Under the pieces are notes generated by a model. That model worked only from the letters and a program-made list of their open reading frames with translations, was not told the DNA's origin and did no database searches. DNA of 64,000 bases, from assembly GCF_029853695.1 (NCBI RefSeq), contig NZ_CP122537.1:1178001-1242000 (forward strand). Reading direction: 5' to 3'. The position numbers and the translations under genes are program-made. Shown here piece by piece: positions 32,143-41,942 of the stretch (the first letter of the stretch is position 1; the number at the start of each line of letters is the position of its first letter). Source of the DNA: Jannaschia sp. GRR-S6-38. GTDB lineage: Bacteria; Pseudomonadota; Alphaproteobacteria; Rhodobacterales; Rhodobacteraceae.

Positions 32143-32835
32143 TCAGGGGCGGACGCCGACGCCCGCGCCCCGCGCGAGGCGCCAATGGTCCGGGATCGAG
32201 GGCAGGAACAGCAGAAGCCAGCCCCAGGTCAGGTAGGCCGCGATCATCATCGGCACCCAGAGCAGGGCGAAGAACAGGCCGATCGCGCCCGCGATCCGCG
32301 CCGCATTCCGGGGCCTGGCGCGCCGCATCAGCGCCAGATGCAGGAGCTTGCCGCCATCGAGCGGCTGCACCGGGATCAGGTTCAGCGCGAAGAGCACCAG
32401 GTTGATCTTGGCGAAGACGCCCGCATACCAGCCCGCGTACCAGAGCGCATCGATGCCGGTCGCGAAATAACCATCCACCAGCCAGGACGCGACCAGCGAC
32501 GACAGCGCCCAGAGCGCGAGGTTCGTCAGCGGGCCCATCGCCACTTCGAACTCGCGCGCGAGCGGGGGCGACGCGCGATCGTATTCGCAGAACCCGCCAC
32601 CGCCCCAGAGTACGACGCGGCGCGCGCCGTTGCCGACGGCATAGCCGCCCCAGGCATGGCCCAGTTCGTGCAGCAGGATGGCCAGCGCGATCATCGCGAC
32701 GAAGGCCAGCGAATGGGGCGTGATGTGAAAGCCGGTCAGGATGACCGCGAGGATCAGGAAGCTCGGGGCGATCTGGATCGGAACGCCCATCGGGCCCGGG
32801 ATTTCGAACAGGGGGGGCTCGTCGCGTGTGATCAT
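32143..32835 (-). CDS. site-2 protease family membrane metalloprotease
   Basis: 230 aa, about six membrane segments. HELGHAWGGYAVG is the zinc motif inside a membrane helix, and LFALNLIPVQPLDGGKLL carries the third ligand Asp (N-x-x-P-x-x-P-L-D-G-G). S2P enzymes cleave membrane proteins within the bilayer; without PDZ domain this is the short M50B form. The start at 32835 is chosen (MITRDEPPLFEIPGPMGVP); upstream frame lacks homology. Divergent from the sirtuin, 103 bp. Confidence 0.88.
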   Translation of the reverse strand: MITRDEPPLFEIPGPMGVPIQIAPSFLILAVILTGFHITPHSLAFVAMIALAILLHELGHAWGGYAVGNGARRVVLWGGGGFCEYDRASPPLAREFEVAMGPLTNLALWALSSLVASWLVDGYFATGIDALWYAGWYAGVFAKINLVLFALNLIPVQPLDGGKLLHLALMRRARPRNAARIAGAIGLFFALLWVPMMIAAYLTWGWLLLFLPSIPDHWRLARGAGVGVRP

Positions 32836-32938
32836 GAGGCCGTCCTCCGGGTTGCGCCCGCGCAGTCTCGCCCGATGAAGGGTTCGGAATTCAGGCCCTG
32901 CCGTGGCGCTTTCGGGTCGGATCCGGCAGACAGGGGGC

Positions 32939-33616
32939 ATGACACGCATCGTCATCCTGTCCGGCGCGGGGCTGAGCGCCGAATCGGGGCTCGGCACGTT
33001 TCGCGATGTGGACGGCCTCTGGACACGCTACGACCTGAACGACGTGGCGACGCCCGGGGGCTTCGCCCGCAACCCGGCGCTGGTGCATGATTTCTACAAT
33101 GCGCGCCGGGCCAACATGCGCGCCGCGCGCCATAACATGGCCCATTCCGCGCTGGCGCGGCTGTCGCGCGCGCCGGGCGTGACGCTGGTCACGCAGAATA
33201 TCGACGATCTGCTGGAGCGCGCGGGCGCGCGGGACGTGGTGCATATGCACGGGCGGCTGGACCGCGCGCTCTGCGCGGCCTGCGGCGCGCGCTGGGACGC
33301 GCCCGAGGCGATGGTGCCCGGCGCCCCCTGCCCCGAATGCGCCGATCCCGTGACCCGGCCCGATGTCGTCTGGTTCGGCGAGATGCCCTATCACATGGAC
33401 CGGATCGAGGACGCGCTGGCGCGCTGCGACCTCTTCGCCTCGATCGGCACCTCGGGGACGGTCTATCCGGCGGCGGGCTTCGTCGAGCTGGCCCGGATGG
33501 CGGGCGCGCACACGGTCGAGCTGAACCTCGAGGCGTCGGGCGGGGCGTTCGACGAGGTGCGGGAGGGGCCGGCGACCGCGCTGGTGCCGGCCTGGGTGGA
33601 CGAGGTGCTGGGATAG
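32939..33616 (+). CDS. cobB: NAD-dependent protein deacylase (sirtuin)
   Basis: 225 aa. GAGLSAESGLGTFRDVDGLW binds NAD, TLVTQNIDDLLERAG and VVHMHGRLDRALCAACG give the catalytic His and first zinc pair, and CPECADPVTRPDVVWFGE the second zinc pair. Sirtuin 5-like deacylase of lysines, cytoplasmic. Note that the symbol also names unrelated B12 enzymes; no link with the cob cluster is meant. Confidence 0.92.
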   Translation: MTRIVILSGAGLSAESGLGTFRDVDGLWTRYDLNDVATPGGFARNPALVHDFYNARRANMRAARHNMAHSALARLSRAPGVTLVTQNIDDLLERAGARDVVHMHGRLDRALCAACGARWDAPEAMVPGAPCPECADPVTRPDVVWFGEMPYHMDRIEDALARCDLFASIGTSGTVYPAAGFVELARMAGAHTVELNLEASGGAFDEVREGPATALVPAWVDEVLG

Positions 33617-33660
33617 CCGCCGACCCCTGGGCCCAGCGGCGCGGTCCGCGCCGAGCGCCT

Positions 33661-33688
33661 CAAACGAAAAAGGCCCCCGAAGGGGCCT
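33661..33688 (-). terminator. intrinsic terminator of rpmB
   Basis: Read on the minus strand, AGGCCCC-TTCG-GGGGCCT (33688-33671) is a GC-rich stem with a UUCG-type loop followed by TTTTCGTTTG (33670-33661). It lies 23 bp after the rpmB stop. On the plus strand no T-run follows. Confidence 0.85.
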
Positions 33689-33711
33689 CGATCATCGCCG
33701 GCGCGGAGGCC

Positions 33712-34014
33712 TCAGGCTTCCAGCGCGGCGGCGGTGTCCGTGGACTTCTCGATGTCGCGCTTGATCTTGAGCGCGCGGGCCGAGAGATCGCTGTCCTTGG
33801 CCTTCGCCAGGAAGGCGTCGAGCCCACCGCGGTGATCGACGGTGCGCAGCGCCGCCGCCGAGATGCGCAGCCGGAAGGCGCGGCCCAGGGCTTCGGATTG
33901 CAGCGTGGTGTCGTTCAGGTTCGGCAGGAAACGGCGCTTGGTCTTGTTGTTCGCATGGCTGACATTGTTGCCGACCATCGGGCCTTTGCCGGTAAGTTCG
34001 CAGACGCGCGACAT
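33712..34014 (-). CDS. rpmB: 50S ribosomal protein L28
   Basis: 100 aa. [20 protein letters not shown] followed by [14 protein letters not shown] is the classical L28 start; the alphaproteobacterial C-terminal extension ([16 protein letters not shown]) is present. No CxxC zinc motif pair, so a zinc-independent form. Single gene with its own terminator. Confidence 0.98.
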   Translation of the reverse strand: MSRVCELTGKGPMVGNNVSHANNKTKRRFLPNLNDTTLQSEALGRAFRLRISAAALRTVDHRGGLDAFLAKAKDSDLSARALKIKRDIEKSTDTAAALEA

Positions 34015-34108
34015 GGGGACCACTCCGGGGTTCAGGGTTCTTGAAACAGGTGCAGGGCCGATCAACGGCCCCGCGGTCGCGGCGTGATAGTCGGGGTGCG
34101 CGGTGGCG

Positions 34109-35089
34109 TCAAGCGCCCCGCAGGGATTCGAGCATCTCGGCGGCGGCCGCGCGCACCGCGCGCTCGCCCGAAGCGACCCGTTCCGACATCTCGGCCATGC
34201 GGCGGCGGGCCTGCGGCGTCTCGAGCCGCGCCAGGAGACCGGCGCGGACCTCCTCGGTGAACCAATGGGCGGCTTGCGCGGCCCGGGTCGCGTCCCAATG
34301 GCCGGTCTCGCGCCGCCAGGCGGCCAGCGCCTGCATCTCGGACCACGCGCCCTCCAGCCCGGTGCCGTCCAGCGCCGAGACCGGTAGCGCCTTGGGAAAG
34401 CCCTCGGGATCGGCGGGCCGCTTGCGCAGGAGCCGCAGCGCGCCGGCGTAATCGGCCACGGTCCGGTTGGCCGCCGCCTTCAGGTCGCCATCGGCCTTGT
34501 TCACCAGGATCAGGTCCGCGATCTCCATGATCCCGCGCTTGACGCCCTGGAGCTCGTCGCCGCCCGCGGGCGCGAGCAGCAGCACGAAGAGGTCGCACAT
34601 CTGCGCCACCATCGTCTCGGACTGGCCCACGCCCACCGTCTCGATCAGCACCACGTCGTAGCCCGCCGCCTCGCAGAGCGAAACCGCCTCGCGCGAGCGG
34701 CGGGCGACGCCGCCCAGTTGGCTAGCGGCGGGCGAGGGCCGGATGAAGGCGTTCGGGTCGCGGCTGAGCCGCTCCATCCGCGTCTTGTCGCCCAGGATCG
34801 AGCCGCCGGTGCGCGCCGAACTGGGATCGACGGCGAGGACCGCGACGCGCAGCCCCTGCCCGGTCAGCATCATGCCGAAGGCCTCGATGAAGGTCGATTT
34901 GCCGACGCCGGGCGTGCCCGAGAGCCCGATCCGCAGCGCCTGCCGGTTCGCGTCGCGCAGGCCATCCAGAAGCGCCGCCGCGCGGTCGCGGTGATCGGGG
35001 CGCGTCGATTCAACCAGCGTGATGGCGCGGGCCAGCGCGCGGCGGTCGCCGTCGAGAAGCGGCTGGTGAAGCGGGTCGGGGCTGTCCAT
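34109..35089 (-). CDS. meaB: MeaB-type GTPase, methylmalonyl-CoA mutase chaperone
   Basis: 326 aa. G3E-family GTPase: [14 protein letters not shown]-loop at residues 58-65, [35 protein letters not shown] and [13 protein letters not shown]. MeaB loads and protects B12-dependent methylmalonyl-CoA mutase (or ethylmalonyl-CoA mutase). Needs the cobalamin made by pathways such as the cob genes earlier in this window. The start at 35089 is chosen; divergent from the DUF3108 gene. Confidence 0.93.
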   Translation of the reverse strand: MDSPDPLHQPLLDGDRRALARAITLVESTRPDHRDRAAALLDGLRDANRQALRIGLSGTPGVGKSTFIEAFGMMLTGQGLRVAVLAVDPSSARTGGSILGDKTRMERLSRDPNAFIRPSPAASQLGGVARRSREAVSLCEAAGYDVVLIETVGVGQSETMVAQMCDLFVLLLAPAGGDELQGVKRGIMEIADLILVNKADGDLKAAANRTVADYAGALRLLRKRPADPEGFPKALPVSALDGTGLEGAWSEMQALAAWRRETGHWDATRAAQAAHWFTEEVRAGLLARLETPQARRRMAEMSERVASGERAVRAAAAEMLESLRGA

Positions 35090-35163
35090 CCGCCCGGTGA
35101 TGCCGCGCGGGCGGCACGCGCGCAAGCGTGACGGCGACGGGCGGACGGGCTAGGTGCTCGCCC

Positions 35164-35868
35164 ATGTTCGCGCGGCTTCTGCTCCTCCTGACGCTCTCCG
35201 CTCCGCCCGTAAGCGCGGAGCCCTTCGCCGTGCGCTTCGACATGTCGCTGCGCGGCATCACCGGCGGGCAGCTGGCGCTGGTGGCCGAGACGGGCGGTGG
35301 GCGCTATGCCGTGACCGGGCGCGCGGCGGGCACGGGCGTCGTTGGCGCGCTGGTGCGCTACGCCTACGAGGGGCGCGCCGAAGGGCGGCTCGGGGCGGCG
35401 GGGCCTCTGCCCGACAGCTATACCGAGGTCGAGATCGCCGGGCGCGACCGGTCGGAGACGCGGACGCGCTTCGCGGAGGGCCGGCCCGTCGCGGTGCGGA
35501 TCGTGCCGATGCCGCCGCCCGCACCGTGGCAGATCGCGCCGGGCGCGGCGGGGCGGGCCATCGACCCGCTCACCGCGCTCTGGGACATGCTGCGCCCGCA
35601 GGCGGCGGTCTGCGACCGGAGCTACGACCTGTTCGACGGGCAGCGCGTGTCGCGGCTGGTGCTGGCGCCGGCCCGCCCCGACCCGCAGGGCGGCACGGCC
35701 TGCGACGCCCGCTATACGCGGATCGCGGGCTATTCCCCCGAGGAGATGGCCCGGCGCGACGGCGGGCGGTTCACCGTCCATTACCAGCCCACCGGCGACG
35801 GGCGCCTGGCAGCGGCGGAGCTGCGCGCCCGCACCTCGCTGGGCGTCGCGGTCCTGCGGCGGCGGTGA
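35164..35868 (+). CDS. secreted DUF3108 domain protein
   Basis: 234 aa. Signal peptide MFARLLLLLTLSAPPVSA, then FDMSLRGITGGQLALVAETG and DPLTALWDMLRP, features of DUF3108, a periplasmic beta-rich family of unknown role. GTGA overlap with hrpB downstream. No partner gene hints at a function. Confidence 0.8.
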   Translation: MFARLLLLLTLSAPPVSAEPFAVRFDMSLRGITGGQLALVAETGGGRYAVTGRAAGTGVVGALVRYAYEGRAEGRLGAAGPLPDSYTEVEIAGRDRSETRTRFAEGRPVAVRIVPMPPPAPWQIAPGAAGRAIDPLTALWDMLRPQAAVCDRSYDLFDGQRVSRLVLAPARPDPQGGTACDARYTRIAGYSPEEMARRDGGRFTVHYQPTGDGRLAAAELRARTSLGVAVLRRR

Positions 35869-38207
35869 ACGACGCGCTGCCCATCGACGCCGCGCTGCCC
35901 GGACTGCTGGCGGCGCTGGACGATGGCGGACTGGCCGTGCTGCAGGCGCCGCCCGGCGCGGGCAAGACGACGCGCGTGCCGCTGGCGATGCTGGACCGGG
36001 TCGCGGGCCGGATCGTCATGCTGGAGCCGCGCCGGCTGGCCACCCGCGCCGCCGCCGCGCGCATGGCCGAGACGCTGGGCGAGCGGGTGGGCCAGAGCGT
36101 GGGCTTCCGGATGCGCGGCGCATCCGAGGTGTCGAAGGCCACGCGGATCGAAGTGGTGACCGAGGGCATCCTGACGCGAATGATCCAGTCCGACCCGGAG
36201 CTTCCGGGCGTGGGCGCGCTGATCTTCGACGAATTCCACGAACGCTCCCTCAACGCCGATCTGGGCCTCGCGCTGGCTTGGGAGGTGCGGCAGGCGCTGC
36301 GGCCCGATCTGCAACTGGTGGTGATGTCGGCCACGCTGGACGCCGCGCCCGTGGCGGAGTTGCTGGGCGCGCCGGTGATCCGCTCGGAGGGGCGCTCCTT
36401 CCCGGTGGAACGGCGCTGGCGCGACCGCCCGCCGCCCGAGGGCCAGCGCTTCGAGGCGCAGGTGGCCGGGCTGGTGGTGGAAGCACTGGATGCGGTGGAG
36501 GGCGACGTGCTGGCCTTCTTGCCGGGCGAGGGCGAGATCCGGCGCTGCGCGGGCCTGCTCGCGGGGTGCGGCGCGGAGGTGCGGCCGCTCTACGGCGCGC
36601 TGCCCTGGGCCGAGCAGCAGGCGGCGATCCGGCCCGGCGGCGCGCGGCGCGTGGTGCTGGCCACCGCGATCGCCGAGACCTCGCTCACCATCGAGGGGAT
36701 CCGCGCGGTGGTCGATGGCGGGCTGTCGCGACGCGCGCGGTTCGACCCGGCCTTGGGCATGTCGCGGCTGGTGACCGAGCGGGTGACGCGGGCCGAGGCC
36801 GCGCAGCGCGCGGGCCGCGCGGGCCGGGTCGCGCCGGGCGTGGCCTTCGCCAATTGGGTGCGCGGCGCCGAGGGCGGGTTGCCGGCCTTCCCGCCCCCCG
36901 AGATCGAGAACGCCGACCTGGCCGGGCTGGCGCTGGAACTGGCGGCCTGGGGATCCGACGACCTGGCCTTTCTGACGCCGCCGCCCGCCGCCGCTCTTGC
37001 CGAGGCGCGCGCCCTTCTGGCCGAGCTGGGCGCGCTGGACGATGGCTCGATCACCGCGCATGGCCGCGCGCTCGCGCGCCTGCCGCTGCATCCGCGGCTG
37101 GGGCATATGGTGCTGACCGGCGGGCCGGGGGCGGCGCGGCTGGCGGGCCTTCTGTCGGTGCGGCTGCCGCCCGGCCCGGTGGACCTGTCGGAGGCGCTGC
37201 GTCGCCCGCCGCCCGAGGCCGCCGCCGAGGCCAAGCGGCTGAGGCGCTTCGAGGCCGGGCCGGAGCGATCGGCGGCCCAGCGCCTCGCGCTGGCCTATCC
37301 CGACCGGGTCGGCCTGCGCCGCGCGGGCGACGCGCCGCGCTGGCTTCTGTCGAACGGCAAGGGCGCGCGGATGGAGACAGGCGAGGCGCTGGCGGCCGCG
37401 CGGCTGATCGTGGCCTCCGACCTCGACGGCGACCGCACCGAGGCGCGGGTGCGCCGCGCGCTGTCGATTTCCGAGGCCGAGCTGCGCGCGGTTCTGGGCG
37501 AACGGATCCGCTGGGTCGAGGAGGTCGCCTGGTCCGACCGGCACCGGCGCGTCGAGGCCCGCCGCCAAGAGCGGCTGGGCGCCATCGCACTGGACGACCG
37601 GCCCTGGCGCGAGGCGCCCGCCGCGGCGGTGACGGCCGCGCTGATGGCGGGGGTGCGGGCGCTGGGGCTTGGCGCGCTGGGCTGGACGAAACGGTCCCGC
37701 CTGCTGCGCGCGCGCATCGCCGCCTCGGGGTTGCGGGACGTGTCGGACACGGCCTTGCTGGACGCGCTGGAGGAGTGGCTCGCGCCCTTCGCGGACGGGA
37801 TCCGCGATGCCGATGGGCTGGGCCGGCTCGATCCGTTCGACGCGCTGGAGGCCTGGATCGGCTGGGACGGGATGCGGGCCGTGAACGAGGCCGCGCCCGC
37901 CCATTACCGCACGCCGCTGGGCCGCAAGGTGCCCATCGATTACGCGCCCGAGACGCCGACCGTCTCGCTGCGCCTGCAGGAGGTGCTGGGCGAGACGCGG
38001 CACCCGGTGGTGGGCGGCGTGCCGCTGCGGATGGAGCTGCTGTCGCCCGCGCAGCGCCCGATCGCGATCACGCAGGACCTGCCGGGATTCTGGGCGGGGG
38101 CCTATGCCGATGTACGCCGCGACATGCGCGGCCAGTATCCGCGCCACCCCTGGCCCGAGGACCCGACGCAGGCCGAGCCGACGACGCGGGCCAAGCGGCG
38201 GAGCTAG
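35865..38207 (+). CDS. hrpB: ATP-dependent helicase HrpB
   Basis: 780 aa with GTG start at 35865 overlapping the previous stop. Motifs: QAPPGAGKTTRVPL (P-loop, residues 28-35), MLEPRRLATRAAAARMAETL, ALIFDEFHERSLNADLGLAL, VMSATLDAAPVAELLG and QRAGRAGRVAPGVAFANW, then the HrpB-specific C-terminus ending near HPWPEDPTQAEPTTRAKRRS. DExH RNA helicase of unclear cellular role. Two coding-length frames overlap this gene but lack homology. Confidence 0.95.
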   Translation: MNDALPIDAALPGLLAALDDGGLAVLQAPPGAGKTTRVPLAMLDRVAGRIVMLEPRRLATRAAAARMAETLGERVGQSVGFRMRGASEVSKATRIEVVTEGILTRMIQSDPELPGVGALIFDEFHERSLNADLGLALAWEVRQALRPDLQLVVMSATLDAAPVAELLGAPVIRSEGRSFPVERRWRDRPPPEGQRFEAQVAGLVVEALDAVEGDVLAFLPGEGEIRRCAGLLAGCGAEVRPLYGALPWAEQQAAIRPGGARRVVLATAIAETSLTIEGIRAVVDGGLSRRARFDPALGMSRLVTERVTRAEAAQRAGRAGRVAPGVAFANWVRGAEGGLPAFPPPEIENADLAGLALELAAWGSDDLAFLTPPPAAALAEARALLAELGALDDGSITAHGRALARLPLHPRLGHMVLTGGPGAARLAGLLSVRLPPGPVDLSEALRRPPPEAAAEAKRLRRFEAGPERSAAQRLALAYPDRVGLRRAGDAPRWLLSNGKGARMETGEALAAARLIVASDLDGDRTEARVRRALSISEAELRAVLGERIRWVEEVAWSDRHRRVEARRQERLGAIALDDRPWREAPAAAVTAALMAGVRALGLGALGWTKRSRLLRARIAASGLRDVSDTALLDALEEWLAPFADGIRDADGLGRLDPFDALEAWIGWDGMRAVNEAAPAHYRTPLGRKVPIDYAPETPTVSLRLQEVLGETRHPVVGGVPLRMELLSPAQRPIAITQDLPGFWAGAYADVRRDMRGQYPRHPWPEDPTQAEPTTRAKRRS

Positions 38208-38217
38208 GGGCGCGGCG

Positions 38218-39024
38218 CTAGCGGGCGAGCAGATCGGTCATGATCGGGCTGCCCGGCTCGGTCAGGGCGTCGATCACGTCGAAATGGTGCCGGCCCGGCG
38301 CCACCCTCACCGGCGCCTCCCAGGCCGCCCCGAGCCTCTGCGCCTGCCACAGGAAGGCGGGCCGCTCCTCCGCCCCGACATGAATCGCGACGCTCGGACC
38401 GGGATAGGGCCGGGCGAGCAAGGGGCTTTCCGCCGCGGCCTCGGCGGCGTCGAGGCGCAGCTCGTCGTTCATGCTCTGCGCCACGAAGGGGCGGAGATCG
38501 GCCAGCGGGCTGATCGGCACGCAAGTCGCGACCCGGTCGATGCAGGCGGGCGCCGCGTCGGGCATCACCGCGCGGGCGACCAGGTGGCCGCCGGCGCTGT
38601 GTCCGGTCAGGCGGATCGGCCCCGCGACCCGGTCGGCCGCCGCGTCGATGGCGGCGGCGACGTGGCGCGTGATTTCGGCGAGGCGGACGCGCGGCGCGAG
38701 CGGGTAGCCCACGACCGCGACGGCATGCCCGGCGGCAAGGCCGCCCGCCGCCAGATGCGACCAGTCGGATTTGCCGAACTTGTGCCAGTAGCCGCCATGC
38801 ACGAAGACGATCAGCCCGCGCGGGGCATCGTCGGGCATGAACAGGTCGAAACCCGCGCCGGGCGTGTCGGCATAGGGGATGTCCAATTCGCCCCTCGCGC
38901 GGGCCCGGAAGGCTGCGGCCGCGGCCTGCCAGCGGGGTGGGTAGCCTTCGTCATCCGCGATATAGGCCGCGTTGGCATAGGCGTCGTCCAACGCCGCGCG
39001 GTCCATTCGTTGCCAGCCGTCCAT
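38218..39024 (-). CDS. alpha/beta hydrolase (arylformamidase-like)
   Basis: 268 aa. LIVFVHGGYWHKFGKSDWSH has the HGGYW oxyanion motif of kynurenine formamidase-like hydrolases; RLTGHSAGGHLVARAVM contains the nucleophile elbow GHSAGG, and HHFDVIDALTE the catalytic His. Could hydrolyse N-formylkynurenine, but no kynurenine genes are near, so substrate is open. Converges with hrpB. Confidence 0.8.
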   Translation of the reverse strand: MDGWQRMDRAALDDAYANAAYIADDEGYPPRWQAAAAAFRARARGELDIPYADTPGAGFDLFMPDDAPRGLIVFVHGGYWHKFGKSDWSHLAAGGLAAGHAVAVVGYPLAPRVRLAEITRHVAAAIDAAADRVAGPIRLTGHSAGGHLVARAVMPDAAPACIDRVATCVPISPLADLRPFVAQSMNDELRLDAAEAAAESPLLARPYPGPSVAIHVGAEERPAFLWQAQRLGAAWEAPVRVAPGRHHFDVIDALTEPGSPIMTDLLAR

Positions 39025-39076
39025 GTCCTACCTCTTCCCGATCCGCCGCCGGGCTAGCACGGCGACGGGCCACGCG

Positions 39077-39100
39077 AAAAGGGCGCCCCGAGGGACGCCC
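39077..39100 (-). terminator. intrinsic terminator of the FO ATP synthase operon
   Basis: Minus-strand reading: GGGCGTCCCTCGGGGCGCCC (39100-39081) forms a hairpin followed by TTTT (39080-39077), 28 bp after the atpF stop. Confidence 0.8.
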
Positions 39101-39127
39101 TTCGACAGTGGCCGCGCGGCGCGGGAC

Positions 39128-39679
39128 CTAGTGCAGCTTGGCCGAAACCGTGTCGATCGAGCTGTCGATGAGCTTGTTCGCGTCATCCGCCGAAAGCTGC
39201 CTGGCGACGACCTCGCCGGCGACGGCGGTGGCCACCGCGATGGCCCGGTCGCGGACCTCGCGGACGGCGGCGTTGCGGGCCGAGGTGATCTGCTCATCGG
39301 CGGCGGCAAGACGGCGCTGGACGCTGGCCTCGAGCTCGACCTTGGCCTGCTCGGCGGCCGATTGCGATTCCGCCTTGGCGGCGGCAACGATCTCGTCGGC
39401 TTGCGTCTGGGCTTCGCGGGTCTTGCGCTCGTAGGAGGCCAGCAGCGACTGCGCCTCCTCGCGCAGGGCCCGCGCCTCGTCGAGATCCTTGCGGATGTCG
39501 TCGGCGCGCTTGTCCAGCATCCCCATCAGGAGGCCGGGCACCTTGAAGTAGATCAGCACGCCGATGAAGACGAGGAAGCCGATGGTGACGATGAAGTCGG
39601 TGTTCGACAGGCTGAAGAACGGCCCGGTCGCGGCCGCGGCGGGCGTGGCCAGAAGGGTGAGCGGCAGCAGGAAGCGCAT
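39128..39679 (-). CDS. atpF: ATP synthase FO subunit b
   Basis: 183 aa. N-terminal hydrophobic start RFLLPLTLLATPAAAATGPF and membrane anchor TDFIVTIGFLVFIGVLIYF, then a long charged coiled coil (DEARALREEAQSLLASYERK) that forms the peripheral stalk. Last gene of the operon; 3 bp after the b' gene. The leading segment may be a cleavable signal, as in other Rhodobacteraceae b subunits. Confidence 0.95.
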   Translation of the reverse strand: MRFLLPLTLLATPAAAATGPFFSLSNTDFIVTIGFLVFIGVLIYFKVPGLLMGMLDKRADDIRKDLDEARALREEAQSLLASYERKTREAQTQADEIVAAAKAESQSAAEQAKVELEASVQRRLAAADEQITSARNAAVREVRDRAIAVATAVAGEVVARQLSADDANKLIDSSIDTVSAKLH

Positions 39680-39682
39680 GGT

Positions 39683-40243
39683 TCAGTTCCCCTTCACGCG
39701 GGCGTCGACGGCCCCGTCGATCGTGGCCTGGTCGGGCGTGCCGCCCAGCGCCTTGACGATCTCGCCGGCGACGTCGCGGGCGACTTCGGCCACCGAGGCG
39801 GCGGCGCCGTCGCGGATCTCGGCGATCTGGGCCTCGCTCTCGGCGGTGCGCTCGGCGATCTGGGCGTCGGCCTTGGCGATCGCGGCGTCGAGATCGGCCT
39901 TGATCGCGGCCCGGGCCTCGCCCGAGATGCGCTGCGCCTCGGCGCGGGCATCGGCCAGCGCCTGCTCATAAGCGGCCTCGGCCTCGCTGGCCTGGCGCTT
40001 GAGATCCTCGGCGGCGGCGAGGTCGTTGGAAATGGTGCCCGACCGCTCGGCCAGAACCGCGGACATGCGCGGCAGGACGATCTTGGTCAGAACGAGGAAG
40101 ATGGCGAGCAGCGTGAGGACCAGCCAGAAGATCTGGTTGGTGAACCAGCTGTCGCAAAGCTGGGGCATCCCGATGGCATTGCCCACGCTGTTGACGCAGG
40201 TGCCGGCGAGCTCGAGGTCGATTGGATCGGGTTCGGTGGCCAT
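39683..40243 (-). CDS. atpX: ATP synthase FO subunit b'
   Basis: 186 aa. [20 protein letters not shown] leads into the membrane anchor [16 protein letters not shown], then a coiled coil ([20 protein letters not shown]). The [10 protein letters not shown] pattern and position next to atpE identify the b' paralogue that pairs with b in photosynthetic-type FO motors. Confidence 0.95.
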   Translation of the reverse strand: MATEPDPIDLELAGTCVNSVGNAIGMPQLCDSWFTNQIFWLVLTLLAIFLVLTKIVLPRMSAVLAERSGTISNDLAAAEDLKRQASEAEAAYEQALADARAEAQRISGEARAAIKADLDAAIAKADAQIAERTAESEAQIAEIRDGAAASVAEVARDVAGEIVKALGGTPDQATIDGAVDARVKGN

Positions 40244-40322
40244 GATCGGGTCCCGTCAGGTCGGTTTCCTGCGGCGGGCGGCCGATGGCCACCCGCCGAG
40301 CGTAAGGATCGTCAGCTTCGTC

Positions 40323-40562
40323 TCAGACGGCGAACATCAGAAGCAGCGACACCAGGAAGGCGAAGATGCCGAGCGCTTCGGCGAAGGCGATACCGATGAA
40401 GAGCGTGGCGGTCTGGGCGCCGGCGGCGGACGGGTTGCGCAGCGCACCCGACAGGAAGTTGCCGGCGACGTTGCCCACGCCGATGGCGGCAAGGCCGGAG
40501 CCGATGGCGGCAAGGCCGGCGCCGGCGTATTGACCGAGGGCTTGGGCTGCTTCGAGTTCCAT
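40323..40562 (-). CDS. atpE: ATP synthase FO subunit c
   Basis: 79 aa hairpin of two helices. The Gly/Ala-rich helix [20 protein letters not shown] and the second helix with the proton-binding Glu in [20 protein letters not shown] are typical. It forms the rotor ring. Gene order atpB-atpE-atpX-atpF. Confidence 0.98.
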   Translation of the reverse strand: MELEAAQALGQYAGAGLAAIGSGLAAIGVGNVAGNFLSGALRNPSAAGAQTATLFIGIAFAEALGIFAFLVSLLLMFAV

Positions 40563-40635
40563 GTGTTCTCTCCTTACGATGGAAGCTGGGAAGATCGGGG
40601 GCGGGGCCGGTGCGGCCGCCGCCCGGGATGCGAAA

Positions 40636-41391
40636 TCAGTGATGCGGGTGCAGCGCGTCCTTGAGGTAGACGCAGGTCAGGATCGTGAAGACGTAGGCCT
40701 GGATGAAGGCAACAAGCACCTCCAGCCCGTAGATCGCGACGATGGCCAGCACCGAGAGCGGCGCGATGGCCGCGATGGCGGCGAAGCCCGCGAAGACCTT
40801 CAAGACCGCGTGGCCGGCCATGATGTTGCCCGCCAGACGAATGGAGTGGCTGACCGGGCGCACGAAATAAGAGATCAGCTCGATCACCGCGAGGATCGGG
40901 CGCAGCGCGAGCGGCGCCGACGAAACCCAGCACAGCCCGAGGAAGGCCGAGCCGTTCTTGACGAAGCCCACCACGGTCACGGTGATGAAGACCGCCAGCG
41001 CCAGCACCGCCGTCACGGCGATATGCGAGGTGGTCGAGAAGGAGGTCGGGATCAGCGCCAGGAAGTTGGCGAAGAGGATGAAGAGGAAGAGCGTGAAGAT
41101 GTAGGGGAAGAACTTGAGCCCGTCCTTGCCCGCCACGTCCTCGACCATCTTGTGCACGAAACCGTAGGCCAGCTCGGCCACCGACTGGGTGCGCGAGGGC
41201 ACGATGGCCCGGCCGCGGGTGCCCAGCACGAACAGGCCGATGACGCAGAGCACCGCCAGCGCCATCCAGAACGTCACGTTGGTGATCGTGAACATGCCCA
41301 CCGGGTCGCCCGCCTCGCCGAAGAGGGGCTTCACGATGAACTGGTCCATCGGGTGGAACGAGAGTCCGCCGCCTTCGCTGGGTTCAGCCAT
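40636..41391 (-). CDS. atpB: ATP synthase FO subunit a
   Basis: 251 aa with about six membrane helices. The essential Arg is in [20 protein letters not shown], and the end [15 protein letters not shown] is typical. It forms the proton half-channels against the c ring. The start at 41391 overlaps the atpI stop by 8 bp; ATG 41397 is an alternative. Confidence 0.97.
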   Translation of the reverse strand: MAEPSEGGGLSFHPMDQFIVKPLFGEAGDPVGMFTITNVTFWMALAVLCVIGLFVLGTRGRAIVPSRTQSVAELAYGFVHKMVEDVAGKDGLKFFPYIFTLFLFILFANFLALIPTSFSTTSHIAVTAVLALAVFITVTVVGFVKNGSAFLGLCWVSSAPLALRPILAVIELISYFVRPVSHSIRLAGNIMAGHAVLKVFAGFAAIAAIAPLSVLAIVAIYGLEVLVAFIQAYVFTILTCVYLKDALHPHH

Positions 41392-41737
41392 GGTCATCCT
41401 CATTCTTCGGCGCACCGGCGCCGGGTTCCTTCAAGGCGGCCTCCGCGGAGATCCGCACCTGCGCCTCCTGCGCGGAGGCGATCATCGTCTTCACCCCGGC
41501 CGCGAAGCCGAGAAGCGTGAACACGACCATCAGCCAAGGCTGGGTTCCCAGCAGGGCGTCGAGGCCGTATCCGATGCCGAAGCCGATCCCCAGACCGGCT
41601 ACCAGCTCGATCACCATCCGCCAGGCCAACTGCGCCTGCGAGTAGTGCTCCTCCATGTGGTGCTTCGGCGCCGGACGCTTGGCGGCGAGCTTCGCTTCGA
41701 GCTGGCGAAGGCGTTCGGCGCGGTCGTCATCGGACAT
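41384..41737 (-). CDS. atpI: AtpI/ATP synthase assembly protein
   Basis: 117 aa with two membrane helices: [20 protein letters not shown] and [18 protein letters not shown]. The charged N-terminus [19 protein letters not shown] matches alphaproteobacterial AtpI, which helps assemble the c ring. First gene of the operon, with a promoter about 20 bp upstream of its start. Confidence 0.92.
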   Translation of the reverse strand: MSDDDRAERLRQLEAKLAAKRPAPKHHMEEHYSQAQLAWRMVIELVAGLGIGFGIGYGLDALLGTQPWLMVVFTLLGFAAGVKTMIASAQEAQVRISAEAALKEPGAGAPKNEDDHG

Positions 41738-41763
41738 GAGGCACCCCCCGGATGTCGGCTGGC

Positions 41764-41792
41764 TGTCTAGGCCGGGGGTCGACCCGAGTCAA
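41764..41792 (-). promoter_or_regulatory. sigma-70-type promoter of the atpI-atpB-atpE-atpX-atpF operon
   Basis: Minus strand: TTGACT (41792-41787), 17-nt spacer, TAGACA (41769-41764). Transcription would start near 41757, giving a leader of about 20 nt before the atpI ATG. Confidence 0.6.
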
Positions 41793-41942
41793 CGCGGCCG
41801 AGAGCGCGGTTTTTTGGTAATAGGATCAGAGACTTGGCGGGGCTGCGTCAGCCCACCAAAGCGGGCTTCCGTGCCGTCGCGGGACTGTTGCGATATTCAA
41901 CCCCTGCGTTGAACGTTCCTTCGGGCGCGGCTAGGGGGAGGC

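Noticed and set aside
35781..38147. Long antisense frame (788 codons) opposite hrpB
   Set aside because: GC-driven shadow frame; His/Arg/Gln-rich with no homology, while hrpB has all helicase motifs.
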